Source: VRUE01 sp963753585 | Lineage (GTDB): Bacteria > Actinomycetota > Thermoleophilia > Solirubrobacterales > 70-9 | DNA length: 64,000 bases | Direction of reading: 5' to 3' | NCBI GenBank assembly: GCA_963753585.1 | Contig: CAVWCU010000001.1 | Coordinates: 1,054,001-1,118,000, forward strand | Shown here: piece by piece, positions 9,167-17,236 of the stretch | Layout: the number at the start of each line of letters is the position of its first letter | Numbering within the stretch: position 1 is the stretch's first letter | Position numbers and translations under genes: made by a program | Notes under the pieces: model-generated | The model's database searches: none | Told to the model about the DNA's origin: nothing | What the model saw: the letters and a program-made list of their open reading frames with translations, nothing else

Positions 9167-10092
9167 TGGAGACCCGCACCCTCGCCGGCGCACCCAGCAT
9201 CCTGCCGCTCTACGCGCGCGCCGCGGCGCCGATGATTCCGGGCGCCTCGCTGCTCCCATTCGTGCCGGGCCGCAGCAGCGAGATCCCGGAGATCGAGCTG
9301 GAACTGGCGGGCCTGACGCCCGATCCCGAAAAGGTCGCCGCATACGCACGGGTCTGTGGCTTCGCCCTGCGCGACCACCTCCCCCCCACCTACCCGCAGG
9401 TGCTCGCCTTCCCGCTGCACATGGCGGTGATGGCGGATGGCGGCTTCCCCTTCGGCGCCGTCGGCCTCGTCCACGTCGAGAACCGGATCGTCCAGCGGCG
9501 CCGGATCGGCACCGGCGAGGCCCTGACGATCCGCGTCCGGCCGACCAAGCTCGAACCCCACCCCAAGGGCCGCACCTTCTCCCTGGTGACCGAGGCGATC
9601 GTAGACGGCGAGACGGTCTGGGAGAGCATCAGCACGATGCTCCGCCGCGGCGGCCAAAAGCCCGTCGACGGGACGAAATCCGGACCTACGACCGGGATTT
9701 CCCATCGGCCCGAGGACGGAGAGCTGGGGGCTAGCGGGGAGTGGAGGCTGGGCGGGGACCTTGGGCGGCGGTATGCGGCCGTGTCGGGGGACCGCAACCC
9801 GATCCACATGCACGCGCTGACCGCGAAGCCGCTCGGCTTCCCGCGGGCGATCGCACACGGCATGTGGACCAAGGCCCGTTGTCTGGCGGCGCTGGAGAGC
9901 CGCCTGTCCGACGCCTTTGCCGTGGACGTTCGCTTCCGCAAGCCGATCCTGCTCCCGGGCAGGGTCGAGTTCGCCGGCTCCACGCATGGAGATCAGATCG
10001 ACTTCGCGGTGCGCGACGCCAAGCGCGGCACACCGCACCTCGACGGCCAGATCGAGCCGCTCGGGGCAAAACCCCAAGACGAGAGGAAGTAG
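9166..10092 (+). CDS. MaoC-like (R)-specific enoyl-ACP/CoA hydratase, HtdX-like
   Basis: A 308-residue double hot-dog protein. The N-terminal hot-dog (to about residue 165) lacks the active site. The C-terminal hot-dog carries YAAVSGDRNPIHMHALTAKPLGF, the hydratase-2 motif with Asp and His, then AIAHGMWTKAR. It hydrates trans-2-enoyl thioesters to 3-hydroxyacyl thioesters, supplying substrate to the FabG4-like reductase directly upstream; the genes overlap by one base. Same family and order as mycobacterial htdX next to fabG4. Confidence 0.86.
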   Translation: METRTLAGAPSILPLYARAAAPMIPGASLLPFVPGRSSEIPEIELELAGLTPDPEKVAAYARVCGFALRDHLPPTYPQVLAFPLHMAVMADGGFPFGAVGLVHVENRIVQRRRIGTGEALTIRVRPTKLEPHPKGRTFSLVTEAIVDGETVWESISTMLRRGGQKPVDGTKSGPTTGISHRPEDGELGASGEWRLGGDLGRRYAAVSGDRNPIHMHALTAKPLGFPRAIAHGMWTKARCLAALESRLSDAFAVDVRFRKPILLPGRVEFAGSTHGDQIDFAVRDAKRGTPHLDGQIEPLGAKPQDERK

Positions 10093-10095
10093 GAG

Positions 10096-11430
10096 ATGCC
10101 CGCAACAGAAGACAAGGGCGTGGCCGAGCGCGGCATGGGCCTCGGCCTGCGCTGGCTGGGCCGGCTGGCGGGTTCGGACCTGCTCGACCGGCTCCGCATC
10201 CGCAGGGGCGTGGAGCGCACGCTCTACAGCGGGACCAAGAACGGGTTCCGCTCGGCGACCGTCGCCGGGCGCACCTTCAAGGCCGCCCAGAACCTGACCG
10301 GCCCCGCCCGGCAGGCGCCGAGCAAGCCGCGCAGCCTCTTCGACATCACGCCCGACGACGAGCAGCAGATGCTGCAGGAAGGCGTCCGCGACTTCGCCGA
10401 GACGAAGGTCAGGACCGTCGCCAAGCAGGCCGACTTCGACCGCTCGGCTCCGGCGGAGCTGCTCGACCAGGCCAACGAGCTCGGCATCAACATGCTCGGC
10501 GTCCCCGAGGAGCTGGGCGGCGTGATGCACGAGCAGGCGGCCGTGACCAGCGTCCTGATCGGCGAGGCCCTGGCCCACGGCGACATGGGGATCGCCTATG
10601 CCGCGCTGGCCCCCGGTGCGGTCGCGACCGCGATCGGCCACTGGGGCACACCGGAGCAGGAGGCGACCTACCTGCCCGCCTTCACCGGCGAGGACACCCC
10701 GGCGGCGGCGCTGGCGATCCTCGAGCCTCGGCCGCTCTTCGACCCGCTGAAACTGGAGACGACGGCGCGCAAAGACGGTGGGGACTGGGTGCTGAGCGGC
10801 ACCAAGTCCCTGCTCGCCCGGCCGAAGGAGTGCGAGCTCTTCCTCGTCGCCGCCGAGGCCGAGGACCTCGGACCGGCGCTCTTCGTGATCGAGTCCGGCA
10901 CCTCCGGCCTCACGGTCGAGGAGGAGCCGGCGATGGGGCTACGCCCCGCCGCCACCGGCCGCCTCCTGCTCGAGGACGCAAAGCTGCCCGGCACCGCCCT
11001 GCTCGGCGAGGGCAGGCGCGAGGACTACGTCGAGTGCGTGCAGCGCGCCCGCATCGCCTGGTGCTCGCTCGCGGTCGGCACCGCCGAGGCGACGCTCGAC
11101 TACGTCAAGCAGTACGTCAACGAGCGCACCGCCTTCGGCGAACCGATCTCCAACCGCCAGGGCGTCGCCTTCGCGGTCTCCGACATCGGCATCGAGTCCG
11201 AAGGCATGCGCCTCGCCACCTACCGCGCGGCCAGCCGCGCCGACCAGGGCCAGGACTTCGCCCGCGAGGCGGCGATGGCCCGGCGGCTCTGCGCCCAGAA
11301 GGGCATGCAGATCGGCTCCGAAGGAGTGCAGCTGCTCGGCGGCCACGGCTTCGTCAAGGAGCACCCGGTCGAGCGCTGGTACCGCGACCTCCGCGCAGCG
11401 GGCGTTATGGAGGGCGCCCTGCTCGTCTAG
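10096..11430 (+). CDS. Acyl-CoA dehydrogenase
   Basis: A 444-residue FAD-dependent acyl-CoA dehydrogenase starting four bases after the MaoC stop. A basic stretch of about 70 residues precedes the standard fold, which begins at FDITPDDEQQMLQEGVRDF. The middle beta domain (ALAILEPRPLFDP... DWVLSGTKSLLA) and C-terminal helical bundle (AFGEPISNRQGVAFAVSD, IGSEGVQLLGGHGFVKEHPV) are intact. The glutamate in GVMEGALLV lies where an acyl-CoA dehydrogenase base can sit. It lacks the long C-terminal domain of FadE5, so the resemblance to the mycobacterial cluster ends here. Substrate length is unknown. Confidence 0.86.
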   Translation: MPATEDKGVAERGMGLGLRWLGRLAGSDLLDRLRIRRGVERTLYSGTKNGFRSATVAGRTFKAAQNLTGPARQAPSKPRSLFDITPDDEQQMLQEGVRDFAETKVRTVAKQADFDRSAPAELLDQANELGINMLGVPEELGGVMHEQAAVTSVLIGEALAHGDMGIAYAALAPGAVATAIGHWGTPEQEATYLPAFTGEDTPAAALAILEPRPLFDPLKLETTARKDGGDWVLSGTKSLLARPKECELFLVAAEAEDLGPALFVIESGTSGLTVEEEPAMGLRPAATGRLLLEDAKLPGTALLGEGRREDYVECVQRARIAWCSLAVGTAEATLDYVKQYVNERTAFGEPISNRQGVAFAVSDIGIESEGMRLATYRAASRADQGQDFAREAAMARRLCAQKGMQIGSEGVQLLGGHGFVKEHPVERWYRDLRAAGVMEGALLV

Positions 11431-11446
11431 AGCCGAAAGGAACCAC

Positions 11447-12658
11447 ATGATCAATCTGGAGATACCGAAGAAGTTCAAGCCGCTGGTCAGCCAGGGCAAC
11501 CAGGTCGCCCGTGAGGTCTTCCGCCCGATCTCGCGCAAGTACGACGAGGCCGAGCACTCCTACCCCAAGGAGCTCGACATGCTCGCCTCGCTGATCGACG
11601 GGATGAACGACGGGTCGGACATGGGCGGCGCCGGAGCCGCCGGCGTTCGCCGCGAGTCCAACGGGGCCGACGATGGCAACCGCAACGGCTCCAACCTCTC
11701 CACCGTGCTCGGCATCATCGAGCTCTGCTGGGGCGACGTCGGCCTGCTGCTCTCGATGCCGCGCCAGGGCCTCGGCAACTCAGCGATCGCCTCGGTGGCG
11801 ACTGAGGAGCAGCTCGAGAAATACGGCGGCAAGTGGGCGGCGATGGCGATCACCGAGCCCGAGGCGGGCTCGGACTCGGCCGCGATCCGCACCACCGCCG
11901 ACCTCAGTGGAGACGAGTACGTGCTCAACGGCGAGAAGATCTTCGTCACCTCGGGCGACCGCGCCGACCTGATCGTGGTCTGGGCGACGCTTGACCGCAA
12001 AGTGGGACGGGCGGCGATCAAGTCGTTCATCGTCGAGCGCGACAACCCCGGCCTGAAGCTGGACCGGCTCGAGCACAAGCTCGGCATCCGGGCCTCCGAC
12101 ACCGCCAACTTCACCCTGCAGAACTGCCGGGTGCCAAAGGAGGCGCTGCTCGGAAACCCCGAGATCGACGTCAAGCAGGGCTTCGGCGGCGCGATGCAGA
12201 CCTTCGACAACACGCGGCCGCTGGTCGCCGCGATGGCGGTCGGCGTCGCCCGCGCCTCGCTGGAAGAGACGCGCAAGCGGCTCGAAGAGGCGGGGGTCGA
12301 GATCGACTACGACACCCCGGCGCTGTCCCAGTCCGCCGCCGCGGCCCGCTACCTCGAGATGGAGTCCGACTACGAGGCGTCGCTGCTGCTGACCCTGCAG
12401 GCGGCCTGGATGGCCGACAACAGCAAGCCCAACTCGCTGCAGGCCTCGATGGCGAAGGCAAAGGCGGGGCGTACCTGCGTCGAGATAGCCCTCGGCTGCG
12501 TCGAGCTCTGCGGCAGCGTCGGCTACGGCGAGAACGAGCTGCTGGAGAAGTGGGCCCGCGACGCGAAGATCCTCGACATCTTCGAGGGGACGCAGCAGAT
12601 TCAGCTGCTCATCGTGGCCCGGCAGTTGCTGGGTAAGTCGTCGAGCGAATTGAGGTAG
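11447..12658 (+). CDS. Acyl-CoA dehydrogenase (second paralogue)
   Basis: A 403-residue acyl-CoA dehydrogenase, divergent from its upstream neighbour and 16 bases after it. Features: AITEPEAGSDSAAIRTTADLSG (FAD/substrate loop in outline), GEKIFVTSGDRADLIVVWA, LGIRASDTANFTLQNCRVP, and the catalytic-base region KILDIFEGTQQIQ, where Glu is expected to abstract the alpha proton. Two different dehydrogenases in a row may form a heteromer or handle different chain lengths; the sequence does not decide. An AAAGGAACC ribosome site precedes ATG 11447. A strong hairpin follows the stop immediately. Confidence 0.88.
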   Translation: MINLEIPKKFKPLVSQGNQVAREVFRPISRKYDEAEHSYPKELDMLASLIDGMNDGSDMGGAGAAGVRRESNGADDGNRNGSNLSTVLGIIELCWGDVGLLLSMPRQGLGNSAIASVATEEQLEKYGGKWAAMAITEPEAGSDSAAIRTTADLSGDEYVLNGEKIFVTSGDRADLIVVWATLDRKVGRAAIKSFIVERDNPGLKLDRLEHKLGIRASDTANFTLQNCRVPKEALLGNPEIDVKQGFGGAMQTFDNTRPLVAAMAVGVARASLEETRKRLEEAGVEIDYDTPALSQSAAAARYLEMESDYEASLLLTLQAAWMADNSKPNSLQASMAKAKAGRTCVEIALGCVELCGSVGYGENELLEKWARDAKILDIFEGTQQIQLLIVARQLLGKSSSELR

Positions 12659-12736
12659 GCGAGGCGGGGTGCCCCCTCCCCGGACGCGCGGCGGGAGCCG
12701 CGCTTGAGTGTCCGGGGAGGGGGCACCCCGCCTCGC
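12659..12736 (+). repeat. 27-bp-arm hairpin with conserved 24-nt loop (copy A)
   Basis: Left arm 12659-12685 and right arm 12710-12736 are perfect 27-bp reverse complements. The loop 12686-12709 is 24 nt and contains GGCGGGAGCC followed by GCTTGAGT. In this copy the loop can itself fold as gcgcggc / gccgcgc around GGGA. It begins one base after the acyl-CoA dehydrogenase stop and may terminate that operon. No T-tract follows. The same loop with other arms recurs at 14281 and 25583. Confidence 0.85.
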
Positions 12737-12815
12737 TCGGCAACAGTCCCGGCGAAGCTCGTCGCCAGCAGCTGCCGGCTCTCTTCCTCAAGCTGCTTAG
12801 GGCAGACTGCCGAGC

Positions 12816-14252
12816 GTGAATTTCGTTGAGCTGATGGAGCAGTCTCCTGCCTCGCGGCTTGGGGTAGTCGCCATCGACCGTGAGGGCAATCGGCGGGACT
12901 GGTACTTCGGCGAATTGATTGCTTGCTCGGCTGGGCTCTCGGGAGCTTTTGCGGCCCGGGGCGTTAAGCGCGGGGATGTGGTGATGACGCTGGTGGGGAA
13001 CCGGATCGAGTGGGTTTTGACGCTGCTCGCTTGCTGGCGGATGGGTGCGGTGGCGCTGCCTTGCAGCACGCAGCTGCGACGACACGACCTCGAGGTTCGC
13101 GTCGCAGCTGCAAACCCGAAGCTCTGTGTCGGCGAAGAGGCGTTGCTTGCCGAGCTGCCCGGCGGGGTCGAGACGATGACCATGGACGAGGTTGCGGCCG
13201 TCCTCGATGAGGACCGGCCGCAGGAGACGCCGGCGGCTATCGAGGCGATGGACGCCGAGGACCCGGCGCTGATCGTCTTCACCTCGGGCACCACCGGCGA
13301 GCCGCGCGGCGTCGTTCACGCCTACCGCTACCTGCTCGGCCAGCGCGCCCAGGCCGAGCACTGGCTCGGCTCGCGCAAGGACGAGCTGGTCTGGTGCACG
13401 ACCTCCACCGGCTGGTCGAAGTCCGCCCGCAACGTCTTCCTCGCCCCCTGGCTGACCGGAGCTGCCGCGGTCATCCACAACGGACGCTTCGACCCAGCTG
13501 AGCGGCTGGACGCGGCCGAGGCTCTCGGCGTCAACGTGCTCTGTCAGGCCCCGACCGAGTACCGGATGCTGGCCAAGCGCACTGCCCTGCGCTCCCTGCC
13601 CCGGCTGCGCCGCATGGTCTCCGCCGGCGAGCCGCTGGAGGCAGAGACGATCGCCGCCTTCCACGAGGCGATGGATATCGAGCCAGCTGACGGCTACGGC
13701 CAGACCGAGACCGGCCACATCAGCGGCAACCTCGCCGGCCTTCCGGTGCGACCCGGCTCGATGGGCAAACCCCTACCGGGGATCGAGACCCGCATAGTCG
13801 AGGGTGAGCTCCAGCTCCGCGCCCCCTCCTCCCCCACCTTCTTCTCGCGCTACCTCGACGGCGAGCGCTTCGAGGGAGAGTGGTGGCCGACGGGGGATCT
13901 GGTCCACGCCGACGAGCACGGCTATCTCTACTTCGAGAGTCGCGGCGACGACATCATCCTCTCCTCCGGCTACCGGATCGGCCCCTTCGAGGTGGAGTCC
14001 GCCCTGCTCTCCCACCCCGCCGTCGCCGAGGCCGCGGCGGTCGCCGCACCGGACCCCGAGCGCGGCGCCATCGTCCGAGCAATCGTCGTCCTCCGGGACC
14101 GCCAGCCAAGCCTCGAGCTTGCCCAGGAGTTGCGAGAGCACTGCAAGCGCGAGACCGCCCCCTACAAGGCCCCTCGCATCGTCGAGTTCGCCAACGAGCT
14201 ACCGAAGACAACCAGCGGCAAGGTGAGACGGGCAGAGCTTCGCCGGGGGTAG
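12816..14252 (+). CDS. AMP-forming acyl-CoA synthetase (ACSM-like)
   Basis: A 478-residue adenylate-forming ligase that activates a carboxylic acid to its CoA thioester, feeding the beta-oxidation genes upstream. Core motifs in order: FTSGTTGEPRGVVH (P-loop), DGYGQTETG, WWPTGDLVH, ILSSGYRIGPFEVE, and KTTSGKVRR with the C-terminal catalytic lysine. It is shorter than acetyl-CoA synthetase and closest in layout to medium-chain ligases. Start GTG 12816; the 8-bp repeat gctcggca / tgccgagc (12735-12742, 12808-12815) flanks its leader. Its TAG stop lies inside the outer stem of hairpin copy B. Confidence 0.86.
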   Translation: MNFVELMEQSPASRLGVVAIDREGNRRDWYFGELIACSAGLSGAFAARGVKRGDVVMTLVGNRIEWVLTLLACWRMGAVALPCSTQLRRHDLEVRVAAANPKLCVGEEALLAELPGGVETMTMDEVAAVLDEDRPQETPAAIEAMDAEDPALIVFTSGTTGEPRGVVHAYRYLLGQRAQAEHWLGSRKDELVWCTTSTGWSKSARNVFLAPWLTGAAAVIHNGRFDPAERLDAAEALGVNVLCQAPTEYRMLAKRTALRSLPRLRRMVSAGEPLEAETIAAFHEAMDIEPADGYGQTETGHISGNLAGLPVRPGSMGKPLPGIETRIVEGELQLRAPSSPTFFSRYLDGERFEGEWWPTGDLVHADEHGYLYFESRGDDIILSSGYRIGPFEVESALLSHPAVAEAAAVAAPDPERGAIVRAIVVLRDRQPSLELAQELREHCKRETAPYKAPRIVEFANELPKTTSGKVRRAELRRG

Positions 14253-14280
14253 ATGGTCGATCTCTGGTCGGAAACGGGAG

Positions 14281-14358
14281 GGGATGGCGGGCGCCCCTCC
14301 CCAAAACGCGCAGCAGGAGCCGCGCTTGAGTGTTTTGGGGAGGGGCGCCCGCCATCCC
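14281..14358 (+). repeat. 27-bp-arm hairpin with conserved 24-nt loop (copy B)
   Basis: Arms 14281-14307 and 14332-14358 pair perfectly over 27 bp. The 24-nt loop 14308-14331 differs from copy A at two positions (AGCAGGAGCC in place of GGCGGGAGCC), ending in the same GCTTGAGT. An additional outer pair, tagatggtcgat (14250-14261) with atcgaccatcta (14371-14382), extends the structure and includes the TAG stop of the acyl-CoA synthetase. Sits between that gene and the aminotransferase. Confidence 0.85.
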
Positions 14359-14393
14359 TTTCGAAACGGAATCGACCATCTAGGCTTGAAGCT

Positions 14394-15908
14394 GTGGAGG
14401 AGATCGACCGCAAGCGGATTGCGGCGCTGACCGAGGCGCAGCAGGAGCAGTTCCGCAATAACACCGGGGGCTCGGCGAAGACGTTCGAGCGGGCGGTGAA
14501 GGTAATGCCGAACGGCGTCCCCTCCTCCTTTCAGGAGAACGACCCTTGGCCGGTCTACATCGATCGCGGCAAGGGTAGCCGGGTCTGGGACGTCGACGGC
14601 AACGAGTACGCCGACTTCCACAACGGCTTCGGCGTGATGTGTATCGGCCACGCCAACCCGACCGTCGGCGCCGCGGTGAAGGCCCGGATCGACGAAGGCA
14701 CGCACTTCGCCGCCCCCACCGACGGCTCGATCGCGGTCGCCGAGGAGCTCAGCCGCCGCTTCGGCCTGCCGCAATGGCGCTTCAACAACTCCGGCACCGA
14801 GGCGACGATGGACGCCGTGCACCTCGCCCGCGGCGCCACCGGCCGCGACACGATCCTCAAGATCGAGGGCTCCTACCACGGCCACCACGACTCGGTAATG
14901 GTCTCGGTCTACCCGCCGCTGGAGGCGCTTGGCGCCCGCGACGACCCGATTAGCGTTCCCTATGGCGGCGGCACACCGCGGGCGCTGACCGAGCTCACCC
15001 GCGCCGTCCCCTTCAACGACGCCGACGCCCTGCAGAGCGTGCTGGAGAAGATCGGGGAGCAGGTCGCGGGGCTGATCATGGAGCCGGCGATGATGAACAT
15101 CAACATCATCCCGCCGCGCGAGGGCTACCTGGAGCGGGTGCGCGAGCTGACCGCCGAGCACGGCGTGAAGCTGATCTTCGACGAGGTCAAGACCGGCGCG
15201 ACGATCTCGCCGGGCGGCGCCACCGCCCGCTTCGGCGTCGTCCCCGACATGATCACCCTGGCCAAGGCCAGCTGCGGCGGCTACCCGGGCGGGGCGATCG
15301 GGATGAGCGAGGAGCTGGCGGCTATCGTCGCCGACGGCACGGTCAAGCAGTACGGCACCTTCAACGGCAACCCGCTGGTGATGGCGGCCGCCGAGGCGAC
15401 CCTGACCGAAGTCCTCACCGACGACGTCTACGAGCGCTTCGAGGCGACCAATCGGCGCCTGCTCGACGGCTGCCAGGAAATCATCGACGGTTACAACCTC
15501 CCCGCCTACACCGAGGGCATGGGCGCCAAGGGCTGCGTGATCTTCTCGCCGACCCGGATGTACGAGTACCGCGACTACCTCGGCGACGTCGACGAAGAGC
15601 TCTCGACCCTGGCCTGGCTCTACCACATGAACCACGGGATCTTCATGACCCCCGGGGTCGAGGAGGAGTGGACGCTCTCGATCGCCCACTCCGACGAGGA
15701 CCTGCAGCGCTACCTCGACGCCTTCGAGGCCTTCGCCCGCGACGTAACCGCTCTGGAGAAAAAACACAGGAAACGAAACTCAAATGGGCTGCCAACGGCG
15801 ACCTCGAAGAGGAAACCGACCCGCTGGGCTACAAAACGAGCTTCGAATACGACGAATACGGCAACCTCGAGTAAGAAACGAATAGCGAAGGCGACGAGAC
15901 GACCTTAG
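14394..15908 (+). CDS. Class III aminotransferase (glutamate-1-semialdehyde aminomutase-like), 3' end replaced
   Basis: A PLP-dependent class III aminotransferase. Motifs: EYADFHNGFGVMCIGHANP, FNNSGTEATMDAVHLARG, EGSYHGHHDSVM, LIFDEVKTGATISPGGA and ITLAKASCGGYPGGAIG, where the lysine should bind PLP. The start is probably GTG 14394, just after hairpin B; the frame is open from 14253 but reads through the hairpin. True family sequence ends around residue 454 (EAFARDVTALE, near 15756). After that the frame reads a shifted strand of RHS repeat until a stop at 15906-15908, so the native stop has been lost. Substrate is not predictable; HemL-like and beta-amino-acid aminotransferases share this signature. 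Confidence 0.75.
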   Translation: MEEIDRKRIAALTEAQQEQFRNNTGGSAKTFERAVKVMPNGVPSSFQENDPWPVYIDRGKGSRVWDVDGNEYADFHNGFGVMCIGHANPTVGAAVKARIDEGTHFAAPTDGSIAVAEELSRRFGLPQWRFNNSGTEATMDAVHLARGATGRDTILKIEGSYHGHHDSVMVSVYPPLEALGARDDPISVPYGGGTPRALTELTRAVPFNDADALQSVLEKIGEQVAGLIMEPAMMNINIIPPREGYLERVRELTAEHGVKLIFDEVKTGATISPGGATARFGVVPDMITLAKASCGGYPGGAIGMSEELAAIVADGTVKQYGTFNGNPLVMAAAEATLTEVLTDDVYERFEATNRRLLDGCQEIIDGYNLPAYTEGMGAKGCVIFSPTRMYEYRDYLGDVDEELSTLAWLYHMNHGIFMTPGVEEEWTLSIAHSDEDLQRYLDAFEAFARDVTALEKKHRKRNSNGLPTATSKRKPTRWATKRASNTTNTATSSKKRIAKATRRP

Positions 15909-17236
15909 AATACGACGAAAACGGCTGCGTGATCTCAACTGTCAGCGCAAGGGGCAACGAAGAAGGTGCGACGCCGTCGGAATTCGAGACCGAGACCGAA
16001 CGCGACGCCCAGGGGCGCCCGGAAGTCCTGATCGACCGCTCGGGCACGAAACGACTACGAATACGACGACGCCGGCAACCTCGAAGTGCAGACCAACGCC
16101 AACGGCCACGCCACCACCTACACCTACGACGAAGCTAATCAGCGGATCGAAGTCGAAGCGGCAACGGCAACGTCTCCAAAACCGCCTACGACAGCATGGG
16201 CCAGGTCAAAAGCAAAACGACGGGCGCGGCAAAACGACCAAATACGAACGCAACCTGCTCGGCCAGGTCACCGAAACGATCGACAGCTGGAACGCAAAAC
16301 GACAGGAAATACGACGACGCCGGCAACCTCGAAGAGCTCAAAGACGCCAAAGGCCGCACCACGACATACACCTACGACAGGGAGACGCCTCGAAGAGGTA
16401 GACTACTACGAAGAAGCGACGCCGATGTCGAATACGAATACGACAAAGAAGGCAAGGTCACCGAAATGAAAGACGGCACCGGGACGAGCAAACGGGCCTA
16501 CGACATCCTCGGAAGGCTGAGAAGAAGAAAACGGGGCAAAAGAAGTCGTCAAATATGAACGCGACCTGGCCAACCAGATCACCAAAGTCACCTACACAAC
16601 GGCAAAGCGGTGAGCAGGGGCTTCGACAAAGCGGGCCGGCTGGAAAAAGTCACCGACTGGCTGGGGAAAGAACGAAATTCGCCTACGACGCAACTCGATG
16701 GTCAAAACGACGACTTCCCCGCGGCCTCCGAAAACAAAGACGAATACGAATACAACAAAGACGGCGAGCTGGCCAAAACGACGATGAAGAAAGGGGCTGA
16801 AACGCTAGCCTCGGTCTCCTATGCGCGCGACAACCTGGGCCTGGTCAAATCGGCGACCAGGCGGGGCTCCCCGGAGCGGAAAAACCCGAATACGAATACG
16901 ACGAACGCGAGCGGCTCAAAAAGGCGCCGGGACCTCCTTCGAATACGACGCCGCCAACAACCCGACCAAACTGGGCGGAACGACGCTCAAATACGACGCC
17001 GCCTCCAGCTCGAAGAAGCGGGGAGCACCGAATACGCCTTCAACGAAGTCGGCCAGCGCACCGAAGCCGATCCCGCCTCGGGCCCCACGACCACCTACGG
17101 CTATGACCAGGCGGGCAACCTGGTCTCGGTCGACAGGACCGCGGAAGGGGAAATCGCCGAAATCGAAGACGACTACGCCTACGACGGCTCGGGACTGCGG
17201 GCCTCGCAGACGATCTCGGGAAGCAAAGCCCAGCTG
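15757..17236 (+). pseudogene. Decayed RHS/YD-repeat protein fragment
   Basis: About 1.5 kb that in shifting frames encodes tandem YD repeats: FEYDEYGNLE, YEYDDAGNLEVQTNANG, TAYDSMGQVKS, KYDDAGNLEELKDAKGR, YEYDKEGKVTEMKDGTG, RAYDILGRL, FEYDAANNPTKLGG, YGYDQAGNLVSVDRT, ending YDGSGLRASQTISGSK at the entry to the RHS core. At least ten frame changes occur, roughly one per repeat, with no long open frame. The stretch is richer in A (acgaa runs) than its neighbours. There is no start codon region, signal peptide or core domain. It lies exactly between the 3' ends of two convergent genes, both of which run into it without their own stops. Either a dead RHS insertion or a misassembled repeat. Confidence 0.8.

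Noticed and set aside
7703..10641. Long minus-strand frames over the fatty-acid operon
   Set aside because: They mirror conserved plus-strand enzymes and show no domain or start signal.
15757..17236. Several small separate genes in the RHS region
   Set aside because: The short frames are pieces of one YD-repeat protein in different frames; none has a start signal or complete domain.
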